This document shows positions 56,599-64,000 of a DNA stretch of 64,000 nt, piece after piece. Source of the stretch: Mycobacterium shimoidei (GTDB lineage Bacteria > Actinomycetota > Actinomycetes > Mycobacteriales > Mycobacteriaceae). The stretch is taken from contig LQPU01000005.1 in NCBI GenBank assembly GCA_002101905.1, positions 62,001-126,000 on the forward strand, read 5' to 3'. Both the position numbers and the translations under genes were made by a program. The notes under the pieces are model-generated. The model searched no databases. It had not been told where the DNA came from and saw only the letters and a program-made list of their open reading frames with translations. Position 1 is the stretch's first letter, and every line of letters begins with the position of its first letter.

Positions 56599-57030
56599 TC
56601 ACACTTCGAGCAGCACGGTTACCGGGCCGTCGTTGACCAGCTCGACCTGCATGTGCGCACCGAAAACCCCGGATTCAACGTGGGCACCAAGCTGCGTGAG
56701 AGCCGCAATGAAGTCCATGATCAGCGGCTCGGCGACCGCGCTTGGCGCGGCAGCGTTCCAGGACGGTCGTCTGCCCTTGGCGGTGTCGGCATACAGGGTG
56801 AATTGGCTGATCACCAAAATCGGCGCATCGATGTCGGCGGCGGATTTCTCGTCATCGAGTATGCGTAGCTGCCAGAGCTTTTCGGCCAGCCGCCGCGCCT
56901 TCGCTTCGTCGTCGCTGTGGGTGACGCCGACGAGCGCCAGAAGTCCCTGACTCTCCGGGTGGATGGCGCCGACCACCTTGCCGTCGACAGACACGCTTGC
57001 CGACGAGACCCGTTGCACCAGAACTCGCAT
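56599..57030 (-). CDS. dtd: D-aminoacyl-tRNA deacylase Dtd
   Basis: This 143-aa enzyme has the SQFTLYAD active-site motif near residue 78 and the C-terminal [10 protein letters not shown], whose Gly-Pro gates chirality. It removes D-amino acids (and glycine mischarged on tRNA-Ala) from tRNAs. It has the same length and position as Rv1897c. Confidence 0.95.
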   Translation of the reverse strand: MRVLVQRVSSASVSVDGKVVGAIHPESQGLLALVGVTHSDDEAKARRLAEKLWQLRILDDEKSAADIDAPILVISQFTLYADTAKGRRPSWNAAAPSAVAEPLIMDFIAALTQLGAHVESGVFGAHMQVELVNDGPVTVLLEV

Positions 57031-57068
57031 GGACGCGATGCTGCCATGCGATGTTTTACGCTCGAATT

Positions 57069-57374
57069 GTGTCGGTACTGATCGCGTTTTCGGTTACGCC
57101 GCTTGGCGTTGGCGAGGCCGTCGGTGAGCTGGTGGCCGAAGCGGTTCGGGTGGTCCGCGATTCCGGCTTGGCGAACAAGACCGACGCGATGTTCACCCTC
57201 GTCGAGGGCGACTCTTGGGAAGAGGTGATGGCGGTGGTGCAGCGCGCCGTCGAAGCCGTCAAAGCCCGTGCTCCGCGAGTGAGCGTGGTGATCAAGGCGG
57301 ATTGGCGCACCGGTGTCACCGACGCGATCACCCACAAGACCGAATCGGTGGAGCGGCACCTATCCGAAGGTTAA
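57069..57374 (+). CDS. MTH1187/YkoF-type thiamine-binding-fold protein
   Basis: This 101-aa ferredoxin-fold protein begins [34 protein letters not shown] and is a close match to remembered Rv1898. The family binds thiamine or a similar ligand as tetramers; its role in mycobacteria is undefined. The GTG at 57069 is the family start. It is divergent from dtd (38 bases) and overlaps the macro-domain gene end by 4 bases. Confidence 0.88.
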   Translation: MSVLIAFSVTPLGVGEAVGELVAEAVRVVRDSGLANKTDAMFTLVEGDSWEEVMAVVQRAVEAVKARAPRVSVVIKADWRTGVTDAITHKTESVERHLSEG

Positions 57375-57808
57375 TGCTGCGCCACCGTGCGAAAAGCCCG
57401 CTCGGCCTCGTCGCCGTGGACCGCGAACACCACCCGCTGCAGTGAGCCGGGCTGGTGCCGCCGGACCGCGCCGACCATCAACCGCGCTGCTTCATCAACC
57501 GGGAAAGCCTTGCGCAGCGTCGACCGTGTCGCGTTCTCGATGATTTCCGCGGAGGTCGGCCCGCCAAGTTCCATGGTGGCCGCATGGATGACGTAGCGCG
57601 CCGGCATGTCGCCGGCCGTGGTCTCGACGGCTTCGCCGAGTCCGATCGGCGCTTTTTCGCGTGACTCCCGCTGCACCTGCGGGCCACCCGCGCGCGAGAT
57701 AGCCGCCGCCACCCCACCGCCATGACGAAGTTGGGTGTTGGCCGCATTGGTGATGGCGTCGACCTCGAGCTTGGTCACGTCTGCCTGAAGCACTTCGATT
57801 TCGATCAT
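57371..57808 (-). CDS. Macro-domain (ADP-ribose-binding) protein
   Basis: This 145-aa protein begins [42 protein letters not shown], the ADP-ribose-binding loop of macro domains, and has [20 protein letters not shown]. It binds or hydrolyses ADP-ribose derivatives. In M. tuberculosis the equivalent, LppD (Rv1899c), is a longer lipoprotein with a macro domain; here no lipobox or extra domain is present. Only 18 bases separate its ATG from the divergent cinA start. Confidence 0.9.
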   Translation of the reverse strand: MIEIEVLQADVTKLEVDAITNAANTQLRHGGGVAAAISRAGGPQVQRESREKAPIGLGEAVETTAGDMPARYVIHAATMELGGPTSAEIIENATRSTLRKAFPVDEAARLMVGAVRRHQPGSLQRVVFAVHGDEAERAFRTVAQH

Positions 57809-57826
57809 CCCTTTAGTGTCATACCG

Positions 57827-59113
57827 GTGAGTGCACGTGCAGGCATTGTGGTCACCGGCACCGAGGTGTTGACCGGGCGAGTCCAAGACCGCAACGGGCC
57901 CTGGATCGCCGACCGTCTTCTGGAGCTGGGTGTCGAGCTGGCACACATCACGATCTGCGGTGACCGGGCCCGTGACATCGACGCGCAACTGCGATTCATG
58001 GCCGATCAAGGCGTGGATTTGATTGTCACCAGCGGCGGGCTGGGGCCGACGGCCGACGATCTGACGGTTGCCACCGTGGCTCAGTTCTGCGGGCGTGAGC
58101 TGGTGCTGGATGCCGAGCTGGAAGGCAAGATCGCGGCGATCCTCAAATCGCTGATGGGCCGAATCGGGGGTGCCGACTTCGACGCGGTGCGCGCGGCCAA
58201 CCGCAAGCAGGCGATGATCCCGGCCGGTGCTCTGGTGCTCGACCCGGTGGGAACGGCGCCGGGTGTAGTGGTGCCGGGTAAGCCGGCCGTGCTGGTGCTT
58301 CCGGGACCCCCGCGTGAGCTGCAGCCGATGTGGCGGCGAGCGATCGAGCTGCCCGCGATTCAGGAAGCGATCGCGGGGCGAACCGTCTACCGTCAGGACA
58401 CCTTGCGGATGTTCGGTCTGCCGGAATCCGGGTTGGCCGAGACACTGCGAGAGGCCAAGAAGTCGCTGCCCGGCTTCGAGGCGCTGGAGATCACCACCTG
58501 CCTGCGCCGTGGCGAGGTGGAAATGGTCACCCGCTACGAGCCCTCCTCTGAAGGTGTGTACGCCAAGCTGGTCGAGGTCCTGCGCCAGAAGCATGGCGAG
58601 CAGTTGTTTTCCGAAGACGGTTCCCGGGTGGACGATCAGGTCGCGCGATTGCTGACCGGCCGCCGGATCGCGACAGCCGAGTCGTGCACCGCGGGTCTGG
58701 TGGCCGCGCGGCTCACCGAGCTGCCAGGTTCGTCCGCATATGTCGTCGGGGGAGTAGTGGCCTACGCCAACGAGGCCAAAGTCGAACTGCTGGGCGTGGA
58801 TTCGGCGCTGATCGAGGCACACGGCGCGGTGTCGGAACCGGTGGCCGAAGCGATGGCCGCGGGCGCGCTGCGGCGTTTTGGTGCGGACACCGCGGTCGCG
58901 ATCACCGGGATCGCCGGCCCTGGTGGGGGAACGGAGGACAAGCCGGTGGGCACCGTGTGCTTCACGGTGTCGCTGGCCGATGGCCGCTCAATGACCCGCA
59001 CGATCCGGCTGCCCGGCAACCGCGCCGACATTCGGGAGCGCTCGACGACGGTGGCGATGCACCTGCTGCGGCGGATATTGAGCGATGCGCCATTTGTCGG
59101 TGGCCCACGCTAA
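57827..59113 (+). CDS. cinA: CinA-family nicotinamide-nucleotide amidase/ADP-ribose pyrophosphatase-like protein
   Basis: This is a 428-aa protein. The N-terminal MoaB/COG1058 domain ([48 protein letters not shown]) and C-terminal CinA amidase domain ([38 protein letters not shown]) are complete. CinA hydrolyses ADP-ribose and deamidates NMN in pyridine-nucleotide salvage. Pairing with an adjacent macro-domain gene fits ADP-ribose metabolism. It is the equivalent of Rv1901. Confidence 0.94.
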   Translation: MSARAGIVVTGTEVLTGRVQDRNGPWIADRLLELGVELAHITICGDRARDIDAQLRFMADQGVDLIVTSGGLGPTADDLTVATVAQFCGRELVLDAELEGKIAAILKSLMGRIGGADFDAVRAANRKQAMIPAGALVLDPVGTAPGVVVPGKPAVLVLPGPPRELQPMWRRAIELPAIQEAIAGRTVYRQDTLRMFGLPESGLAETLREAKKSLPGFEALEITTCLRRGEVEMVTRYEPSSEGVYAKLVEVLRQKHGEQLFSEDGSRVDDQVARLLTGRRIATAESCTAGLVAARLTELPGSSAYVVGGVVAYANEAKVELLGVDSALIEAHGAVSEPVAEAMAAGALRRFGADTAVAITGIAGPGGGTEDKPVGTVCFTVSLADGRSMTRTIRLPGNRADIRERSTTVAMHLLRRILSDAPFVGGPR

Positions 59114-59123
59114 TATCGAAAGT

Positions 59124-60590
59124 ATGTTCGGTATCAAAGCATCGGGCGAGGCCAGCGCCTGTTTTGCTGAGCTGGACGACGCCGGTGTGGTGGATGCGAT
59201 CGCGGGCGCGGCCCGGGCGCAGAACGCGATGTGTGGGCGAGAGTTGGCGGCGGTTGGGGAACTGTATGCGCGGCGGGCGCCCGAAGACGATGTCGATCGC
59301 AGCAACTGGGCCATCGACGGGCACGAAAACGTGGTGGCCGAAGTGGCTGCCGCGTTGGGGATCAGCCGCGGCCGTGCCCGCACACGGCTGCGGTATGCGA
59401 TCGCGTTGCGGGAGCGGCTGCCCCGGGTAGCCGAGGCATTCGCTTCGGGGGCCATCGACTTTCGGGTGATGGCCGCCGTCGTGTCCCGCACCGAGTTGGT
59501 CGAGGATCCAGTGCTGATCGCCAAGATCGACGCCGCGATCGCCCGGCACGGGCACAAATGGATGCGGCTATCCGAGCCCAAGCTGTTTGAGCGCATCGAC
59601 ATGTGGGTGGTCCGTTTCGATCCGGCTGCACAGCGGCTGCCCGGAGAGCGCAACCAGGATCGGTACGTCGAGATCGGACCGGTCGAAACCGGATTGGCCG
59701 GCATCTGGGCACAGGTTCAAGCTCACGACGGCGCCGCGTTGGATCACAAGCTGGATGCATTGGCCGACACAGTGTGCCGGAACGATCCGCGCACCAAGGC
59801 GCAACGGCGCGCCGATGCGCTGGGAGCCCTGGCCGCCGGATTAGACGTAATGCGTTGCGAATGTGGGACAACGGATTGCGCTGCGGCAGCACGGATCCCG
59901 GGCACCAATGTGACGATCCATGTGTTGGCCGAGCAAGCATCGGTGAAAGGCGATTCGCAGCAGCCGGGTTTCCTGCCGGGGTTCGGGCCTGTGCCGGCAC
60001 CGGTGCTGCGCAACCTGGCGGCGACCGCGAAACTCAAGCCCGTCGTGAAGCCGTCGGCGGATCCGGAAGCGGGGTATCGCCCTTCGGCGGCGTTGGCCGA
60101 GTTCGTACGGCTGCGGGATTTGACTTGCCGGTTCCCCGGCTGCGATCTACCGGCCGAACATTGCGATATCGACCATACGGTCCCGTATCCGCTCGGCCCC
60201 ACGCATCCGTCGAATCTCAAGCTGCTGTGTCGCTACCACCACCTTTTGAAGACCTTCTACACCGGTTTCGGCGGGTGGGTCGATCAGCAACTAGCGGATG
60301 GCACGGTGATCTGGACGGCACCTACGGGCCACACGTACACCACCACACCTGGCGGTGCCGTGTTCTTCCCGATATTGGCCGATCCCACAGGCGAATTGGT
60401 GTTGCCTGCCTCGCTCAAGTCACTCGGCGCGAACCGCGGGTTGATGATGCCCACCCGGAAACGAACCCGCGCCCAGGAGCGCGCCGCCCGTATCGCCGCT
60501 GAGCGACGCATCAATGAAGAACGCCTCGCCGCGCAGGCGGCGCGAGAGGCGGAGCGCATCGCCGCCTGCAACGATCCGCCACCCTTTTAG
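59124..60590 (+). CDS. DUF222/HNH endonuclease-domain protein (13E12 repeat family)
   Basis: This is a 488-aa protein. An N-terminal DUF222 domain (~1-310) is followed by an HNH-type nuclease domain: RLRDLTCRFPGCDLPAEHCDIDHTVPYPLGPTHPSNLKLLCRYHH, with the zinc-binding Cys pair and His-Asp-His core intact. This is the family spread as REP13E12 elements in mycobacteria. A 197-bp piece of its 3' region is duplicated downstream of lipJ, so it is a recombination-prone or mobile-element-linked gene. Confidence 0.87.
   Translation: MFGIKASGEASACFAELDDAGVVDAIAGAARAQNAMCGRELAAVGELYARRAPEDDVDRSNWAIDGHENVVAEVAAALGISRGRARTRLRYAIALRERLPRVAEAFASGAIDFRVMAAVVSRTELVEDPVLIAKIDAAIARHGHKWMRLSEPKLFERIDMWVVRFDPAAQRLPGERNQDRYVEIGPVETGLAGIWAQVQAHDGAALDHKLDALADTVCRNDPRTKAQRRADALGALAAGLDVMRCECGTTDCAAAARIPGTNVTIHVLAEQASVKGDSQQPGFLPGFGPVPAPVLRNLAATAKLKPVVKPSADPEAGYRPSAALAEFVRLRDLTCRFPGCDLPAEHCDIDHTVPYPLGPTHPSNLKLLCRYHHLLKTFYTGFGGWVDQQLADGTVIWTAPTGHTYTTTPGGAVFFPILADPTGELVLPASLKSLGANRGLMMPTRKRTRAQERAARIAAERRINEERLAAQAAREAERIAACNDPPPF
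60236..60432 (+). repeat. 197-bp direct repeat, copy A (inside the DUF222/HNH gene)
   Basis: This stretch, from the HNH core to the LKSLGA codons, recurs at 61985-62181 in the same orientation with 8 mismatches and no indels (96% identity). It covers 197 bases, offset 1749. Confidence 0.95.
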
Positions 60591-61941
60591 GCGACAGCGA
60601 ACAACCGCCATTCGCCAGGGACGCCCTTGAGTTGATGATTGCCGCGGTCTTCGAATTCGAGTCCTGATCCGATCACAAGGTCACGCAGCGTGCTGGACAC
60701 CAGCACGTCATTCGGATCGGCCAGGGCACTCACCCGCGCGCCGATGTGCACGGCGATACCGCCGATGTCATCACCGCGTATCTCACACTCGCCGGTATGC
60801 AACCCGGCACGCACCTCGATGCCCAATGCCTGCACCGCGTCGCGAATTGCCATGGCGCAGCGGATCGCTCGCTGCGGTCCGTCGAACATCGCGAGGAAGC
60901 CGTCGCCCGAGGTGTTCACCTCACGACCCCTGAACCGAGTGAGTTGCGAGCGGACGACGGCGTCGTGCGCATCGAGCAGTGCATGCCAGTCACGGTCACC
61001 CATCTCGGCGGCTTGCCGCGTCGAGTCCACGATGTCGGTGAACAACACCGTGGCGAGAACTCGATCGTCGGGCACGTCGGCCTGGTGCCCAATGAGGAAT
61101 TCGGCGATCTCCTGAAACGAATCCCGCCACGGTTCCACGAAGTGGAACGCGCGTTGCGCCCATGCAGCTCAACATATTTCGCACCCGGTACACGTACAGC
61201 CACGTCCTTTCCTCCGGCAGGCGGGATCACCGGGTCCTTCGCGTGGTGGAGGACGAGGGTGGGCACGCGGATTGTCGGTAGCACCGACCGCACGTCCAAT
61301 TCGCTGGCGAGACGCACTACACGCGAAACCGTCCCTGGGGTGGCCGCCAGGCGTTCGTGTCGTGCCCACGCTGCTCGAATCTCTTCATTCCACGGCATAT
61401 CTGGGTTGATCGTATGTTCGATCTCCCCAGTGCCCCAGGCGGCGACCGTGGCAGCCTTAACATCCTCGGACGTTGCCGTATGGGTACCCGTAAAGCCCTC
61501 TAGGACAACCAGCGCAGTGGTGCGGGACGGGTGTGTCGCCGCAAAAAGCGCCGCCTGCGCAACAGCGCCATTGACTCCGAGGAGCACCGCCTCACTGCTA
61601 CCCAGATCATCGAGCACCGCCGTGATGCTGTCGGCCCATTGCTCCAACGTCGGGAGCGCGCCCGGGATGACCGGATCTGAGGCTCCCGTGCCCGGCTGGT
61701 CGAAGAAAATCAGTCGACCCAGCGATGCCATCGCCTCCACCCATCCTTGAAGCGAGGGCAGCTCCGGTAAGTGCTCGCAGCACGTGAACCAGTTCGGAAC
61801 GAACACGATGTCGCGCTCGCCCGGGGAAGACGCGCGATAGGCGACGCGCAAGTCCCCGTTCATCGCATAACGCGTCTCCGAGAACACGGCGGAAGTGTAA
61901 GCCGAGCAGCAGGTCAGGCGGTGCGTATCGGCAGCGTTCAT
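60587..61941 (-). pseudogene. lipJ: lipJ-like alpha/beta hydrolase-adenylate cyclase fusion, frameshifted
   Basis: The first part (start at ATG 61941, or GTG 61887) encodes an alpha/beta hydrolase: TRYAMNGDLRVAYRASSPGERDIVFVPNW, FFDQPGTGASDP and VLLGVNGAVAQAALFAATHP, where the usual nucleophile elbow Ser is replaced (GVNGA). Near 61140-61165 the frame breaks: the hydrolase ends YVELHG while the continuation, FVEPWRDSFQEIAEFL plus a class III cyclase domain (VLFTDIVDSTRQA, NTSGDGFLAMFDG), lies in another frame down to 60587. M. tuberculosis LipJ (Rv1900c) has both domains in one chain beside cinA. A true mutation or a sequencing error is possible. Confidence 0.8.
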
Positions 61942-61984
61942 GCTGCTCACGAGCGTCACGTGCGTGTTCTTCAGCCAGTCGGTG

Positions 61985-62181
61985 CCACCACCTTTTGAAG
62001 ACCTTCTACACCGGCTTCGGCGGCTGGGCCGATCAGCAACTAGCGGATGGCACGGTGATCTGGACGGCACCTACGGGTCACACGTACAGCACCACACCCG
62101 GCGGTGCCGTGTTCTTCCCGATATTGGCCGATCCCACAGGCGAATTAGTGTTGCCGGCCTCGCTCAAGTCACTCGGCGCGA
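61985..62181 (+). repeat. 197-bp direct repeat, copy B
   Basis: This is the partner of 60236-60432, same orientation, 189 of 197 bases identical. The two copies bracket the whole frameshifted lipJ gene, so unequal recombination between them would delete it. Confidence 0.95.
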
Positions 62182-62226
62182 GAGGCCGCCCGTATCGCCG
62201 CCTGCAACGATCCGCCACCCTTTTAG
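61985..62226 (+). pseudogene. Remnant of a DUF222/HNH gene 3' end
   Basis: It begins mid-gene at the HNH core and copies 197 bases of the DUF222 gene at 96% identity. It then jumps, across a shared GGCGCGA, to the final ~45 bases (ATCGCCGCCTGC onward, ending CCACCCTTTTAG), losing ~100 bases and the original frame. It has no start or N-terminal part and cannot make a working protein. Confidence 0.88.
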
Positions 62227-62321
62227 CGCGGTTTTGCTGCGTAACGGGGTCTGGCGCTGGCTAGCATGAGCTAACGCGCGGAATACCGCCGTTGAACTGC
62301 GGCGACTGGAGCGACGTGGGC

Positions 62322-64000
62322 ATGACCGAACTGCCCTCCGGAACGGCGACGTTGCTGCTGGCCGACGTCGAGGGTTCCACTCTGCTGTGGGAAACCCAAC
62401 CCGACGACATGTCCGACGCATTCGCGCGCCTGGACCGCACCCTGTCCGAGGTCATCGGCACTCTGCACGGCGTGCGGCCGGTCGAGCAGGGTGAGGGCGA
62501 CAGCTTTGTGGTGGCATTCTCCCGCGCCAGTGACGCCATCGCCTGCGCGCTCGAATTGCAGCGAGCGGCGTTGGCCCCCATCCGACTACGGATCGGCATC
62601 CACAGCGGGGAAGTGCAGCTGCGCGACGAAGGCAACTACATCGGTCCGACCATCAACCGCACCGCACGCATCCGCGACCTGGCTCACGGCGGCCAAACCG
62701 TGCTCTCCGGCGCCACCGAAGCACTCGTCGCCGACCGGCTCCCGGCGGATGCCTGGCTGACCGAGCTGGGCAGCTACCCACTGCGCGGTGTACCCCGTCC
62801 CGAACGCGTGCTGCAGCTCTGCCACCCGGACATCCGGAACGAATTCCCGCCGCTACGCACAGCCAAATCGATCGCCACCCATAATCTTCCGGCACAGCTG
62901 AGCAGCTTTGTCGGGCGCAACGATCAGATCCGGCAGTTGATCGACACCCTCACGCACAACCGGTTGGTCACATTGACGGGCGCCGGAGGCGTGGGCAAAA
63001 CCCGCCTGGCGATACAAGTTGCATCCCAGGCGGGACCCGATTTCGACGACGGCGTGTTCTATGTCGATCTGGCACCGATCACCGATCCGGCCCTGGTCCC
63101 CGTCGCCACGGCCCGCGCGCTGGGTCTGCGCGACGAGCCAGGCCGCTCCACGGTCGAATCCGTCACGCGGTTCATCGGCGAGCGCCACCTCCTCATGGTG
63201 GTAGACAACTGCGAACACCTCTTGGATGCCAGCGCCGAATTGACCACGGCCCTGCTGGGCGCCTGCCCGGAATTGACAGTGCTGGCCACCAGCCGGGAAC
63301 CCATCGCCGTTGCCGGCGAGGTGAGCTGGCGGGTGCCGTCGCTGTCGCTGGAGGAAGAGGCCATTGAACTTTTCGTCGACCGCGCTCGCCATGCCCGCCC
63401 GGACTGGGATGCTCCCGACGACAAGGCGGGCACTGTCGCCGAAATCTGTCACCGACTAGACGGTGTGCCGCTGGCGATCGAACTGGCAGCGGCGCGGGTG
63501 CGTTCACTGTCGCTCGACGAGATCCTCGACGGTCTGCACGACCGATTCCGGCTACTGACCGGTGGTGCGCGCACCGCCGTACAGCGCCAGCAGACGCTGC
63601 GCGCATCGGTGGATTGGTCACACGCACTGCTCACCGACCCCGAACGGGTGCTGTTCCGCCGGCTCTCGGTGTTCATGGGCAGCTTTGACCTGGCTGCCGC
63701 CGAAGTCGTCGCGTCTGACGGTGGTCTCGAACGCCATCAAGTGCTGGATTTACTCACCTTGCTTGTCGACAAATCCCTCGTCGCAGCCGAATATGCCAGC
63801 GGGCCAACGCGATACCGCCTACTCGAGATGGTCCGCCAATACGCGCTGGAAAAGCTCGGCGAGTCCGGCGAGGCCGAAGAGGTCCGAACGCGGCACCGCG
63901 ACCACTACACAGCGCTGGCCGCCCGGGTGGAGGCGCCGCCGGTGACCGAACTGGATCGTCGTGTCGGGTGGGCCGAAACCGAGATCGACAATCTACGCGC
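62322..64000 (+). CDS. Adenylate cyclase-ATPase transcriptional regulator (3' end beyond window)
   Basis: At least 559 residues are encoded. The N-terminal ~165 form a class III nucleotidyl cyclase domain (ATLLLADVEGSTLLWE with the first metal Asp; GEGDSFVVAF with the second). Then comes an NB-ARC/AAA-type ATPase: Walker A GAGGVGKT, Walker B LLMVVDNCEHLL and the GVPLAIELAAARVRSLS block. Relatives such as Rv0386, Rv1358 and Rv2488c end in a LuxR HTH, which would lie past the window edge. The ATG at 62322 is used; a GTG at 62316 is possible. Confidence 0.9.
   Translation, partial: MTELPSGTATLLLADVEGSTLLWETQPDDMSDAFARLDRTLSEVIGTLHGVRPVEQGEGDSFVVAFSRASDAIACALELQRAALAPIRLRIGIHSGEVQLRDEGNYIGPTINRTARIRDLAHGGQTVLSGATEALVADRLPADAWLTELGSYPLRGVPRPERVLQLCHPDIRNEFPPLRTAKSIATHNLPAQLSSFVGRNDQIRQLIDTLTHNRLVTLTGAGGVGKTRLAIQVASQAGPDFDDGVFYVDLAPITDPALVPVATARALGLRDEPGRSTVESVTRFIGERHLLMVVDNCEHLLDASAELTTALLGACPELTVLATSREPIAVAGEVSWRVPSLSLEEEAIELFVDRARHARPDWDAPDDKAGTVAEICHRLDGVPLAIELAAARVRSLSLDEILDGLHDRFRLLTGGARTAVQRQQTLRASVDWSHALLTDPERVLFRRLSVFMGSFDLAAAEVVASDGGLERHQVLDLLTLLVDKSLVAAEYASGPTRYRLLEMVRQYALEKLGESGEAEEVRTRHRDHYTALAARVEAPPVTELDRRVGWAETEIDNLR

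Overview
The window is GC-rich, densely packed actinobacterial DNA, and almost every gene is recognisable as mycobacterial. From memory of the Mycobacterium tuberculosis map (no search was run), gene order follows the Rv1854c to Rv1901 block: ndh, an LLM oxidoreductase, a short SDR, modABC, apa, adhA, a CPBP protease, lldD2, bfrA, a DHA2 transporter, glnA3, cyp140, a secreted chorismate mutase, fbpB (Ag85B), dtd, a macro-domain protein and cinA. The large inserted blocks, an intact oxyR and the presence of lon argue for a slow-growing nontuberculous mycobacterium rather than the tuberculosis complex. I do not name a species.

Layout. 1-2088: a GMC oxidoreductase and its Tat-signal partner subunit. 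2166-5286: ndh, an F420-type oxidoreductase and an SDR, all on the minus strand. 5471-10713: molybdate ABC transporter modABC, then the Ala/Pro-rich adhesin apa, a small membrane protein and adhA. 10720-18818: a CPBP protease, a phosphoketolase divergent from a thiolase-like gene, an SDR/PEP-enzyme-like protein and a ferredoxin-reductase-like flavoprotein. 18842-22952: DUF72, a HhH DNA-repair-like protein, a deazaflavin nitroreductase-family protein and Lon protease with a HAIR-like operator. 23022-25310: two small secreted proteins, lldD2 and DUF1810. 25303-28739: a GH13 hydrolase, then ahpC-ahpD divergent from an intact oxyR. 28789-30886: a thioesterase/EthD-like/enoyl-CoA hydratase operon. 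30883-31922: bfd and bfrA around tandem IdeR-type iron boxes. 31968-37008: a DHA2 efflux pump, an AhpD-like protein, glnA3 and an amidohydrolase. 37037-43364: an acyltransferase, START/NTF2-fold proteins, a CocE-type hydrolase and the cyp140-SDR-SRPBCC operon. 43415-48152: a frameshifted small gene, an HTH protein, chorismate mutase, Ag85B and a Pro-rich membrane protein. 48168-54719: a YceI protein, an ADH, a CYP125-family P450, a secreted protein, a nitronate monooxygenase-like protein, an amine-dehydrogenase-like protein and an SDR. 54725-59113: a double-hotdog protein, an RsbA-like regulator, dtd, a thiamine-binding-fold protein, a macro-domain protein and cinA. 59124-64000: a DUF222/HNH gene, a frameshifted lipJ, a duplicated DUF222 remnant and a cyclase/ATPase regulator that runs off the edge.

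The most interesting signal is regulatory. Palindromes matching the KstR operator TnnAACnnGTTnnA lie upstream of the CYP125-like P450, the nitronate monooxygenase/amine-dehydrogenase pair and the thioesterase/enoyl-CoA hydratase operon, with a further match just before an SDR. This suggests a satellite sterol- or branched-lipid-catabolism regulon away from the main kstR locus. Other signals include a HAIR-like (HspR) site at lon, tandem iron boxes between bfd and bfrA, and a decayed right end where frameshifted lipJ is bracketed by 197-bp direct repeats from the DUF222 gene. No tRNA, rRNA, CRISPR array, insertion sequence or convincing rho-independent terminator was seen.
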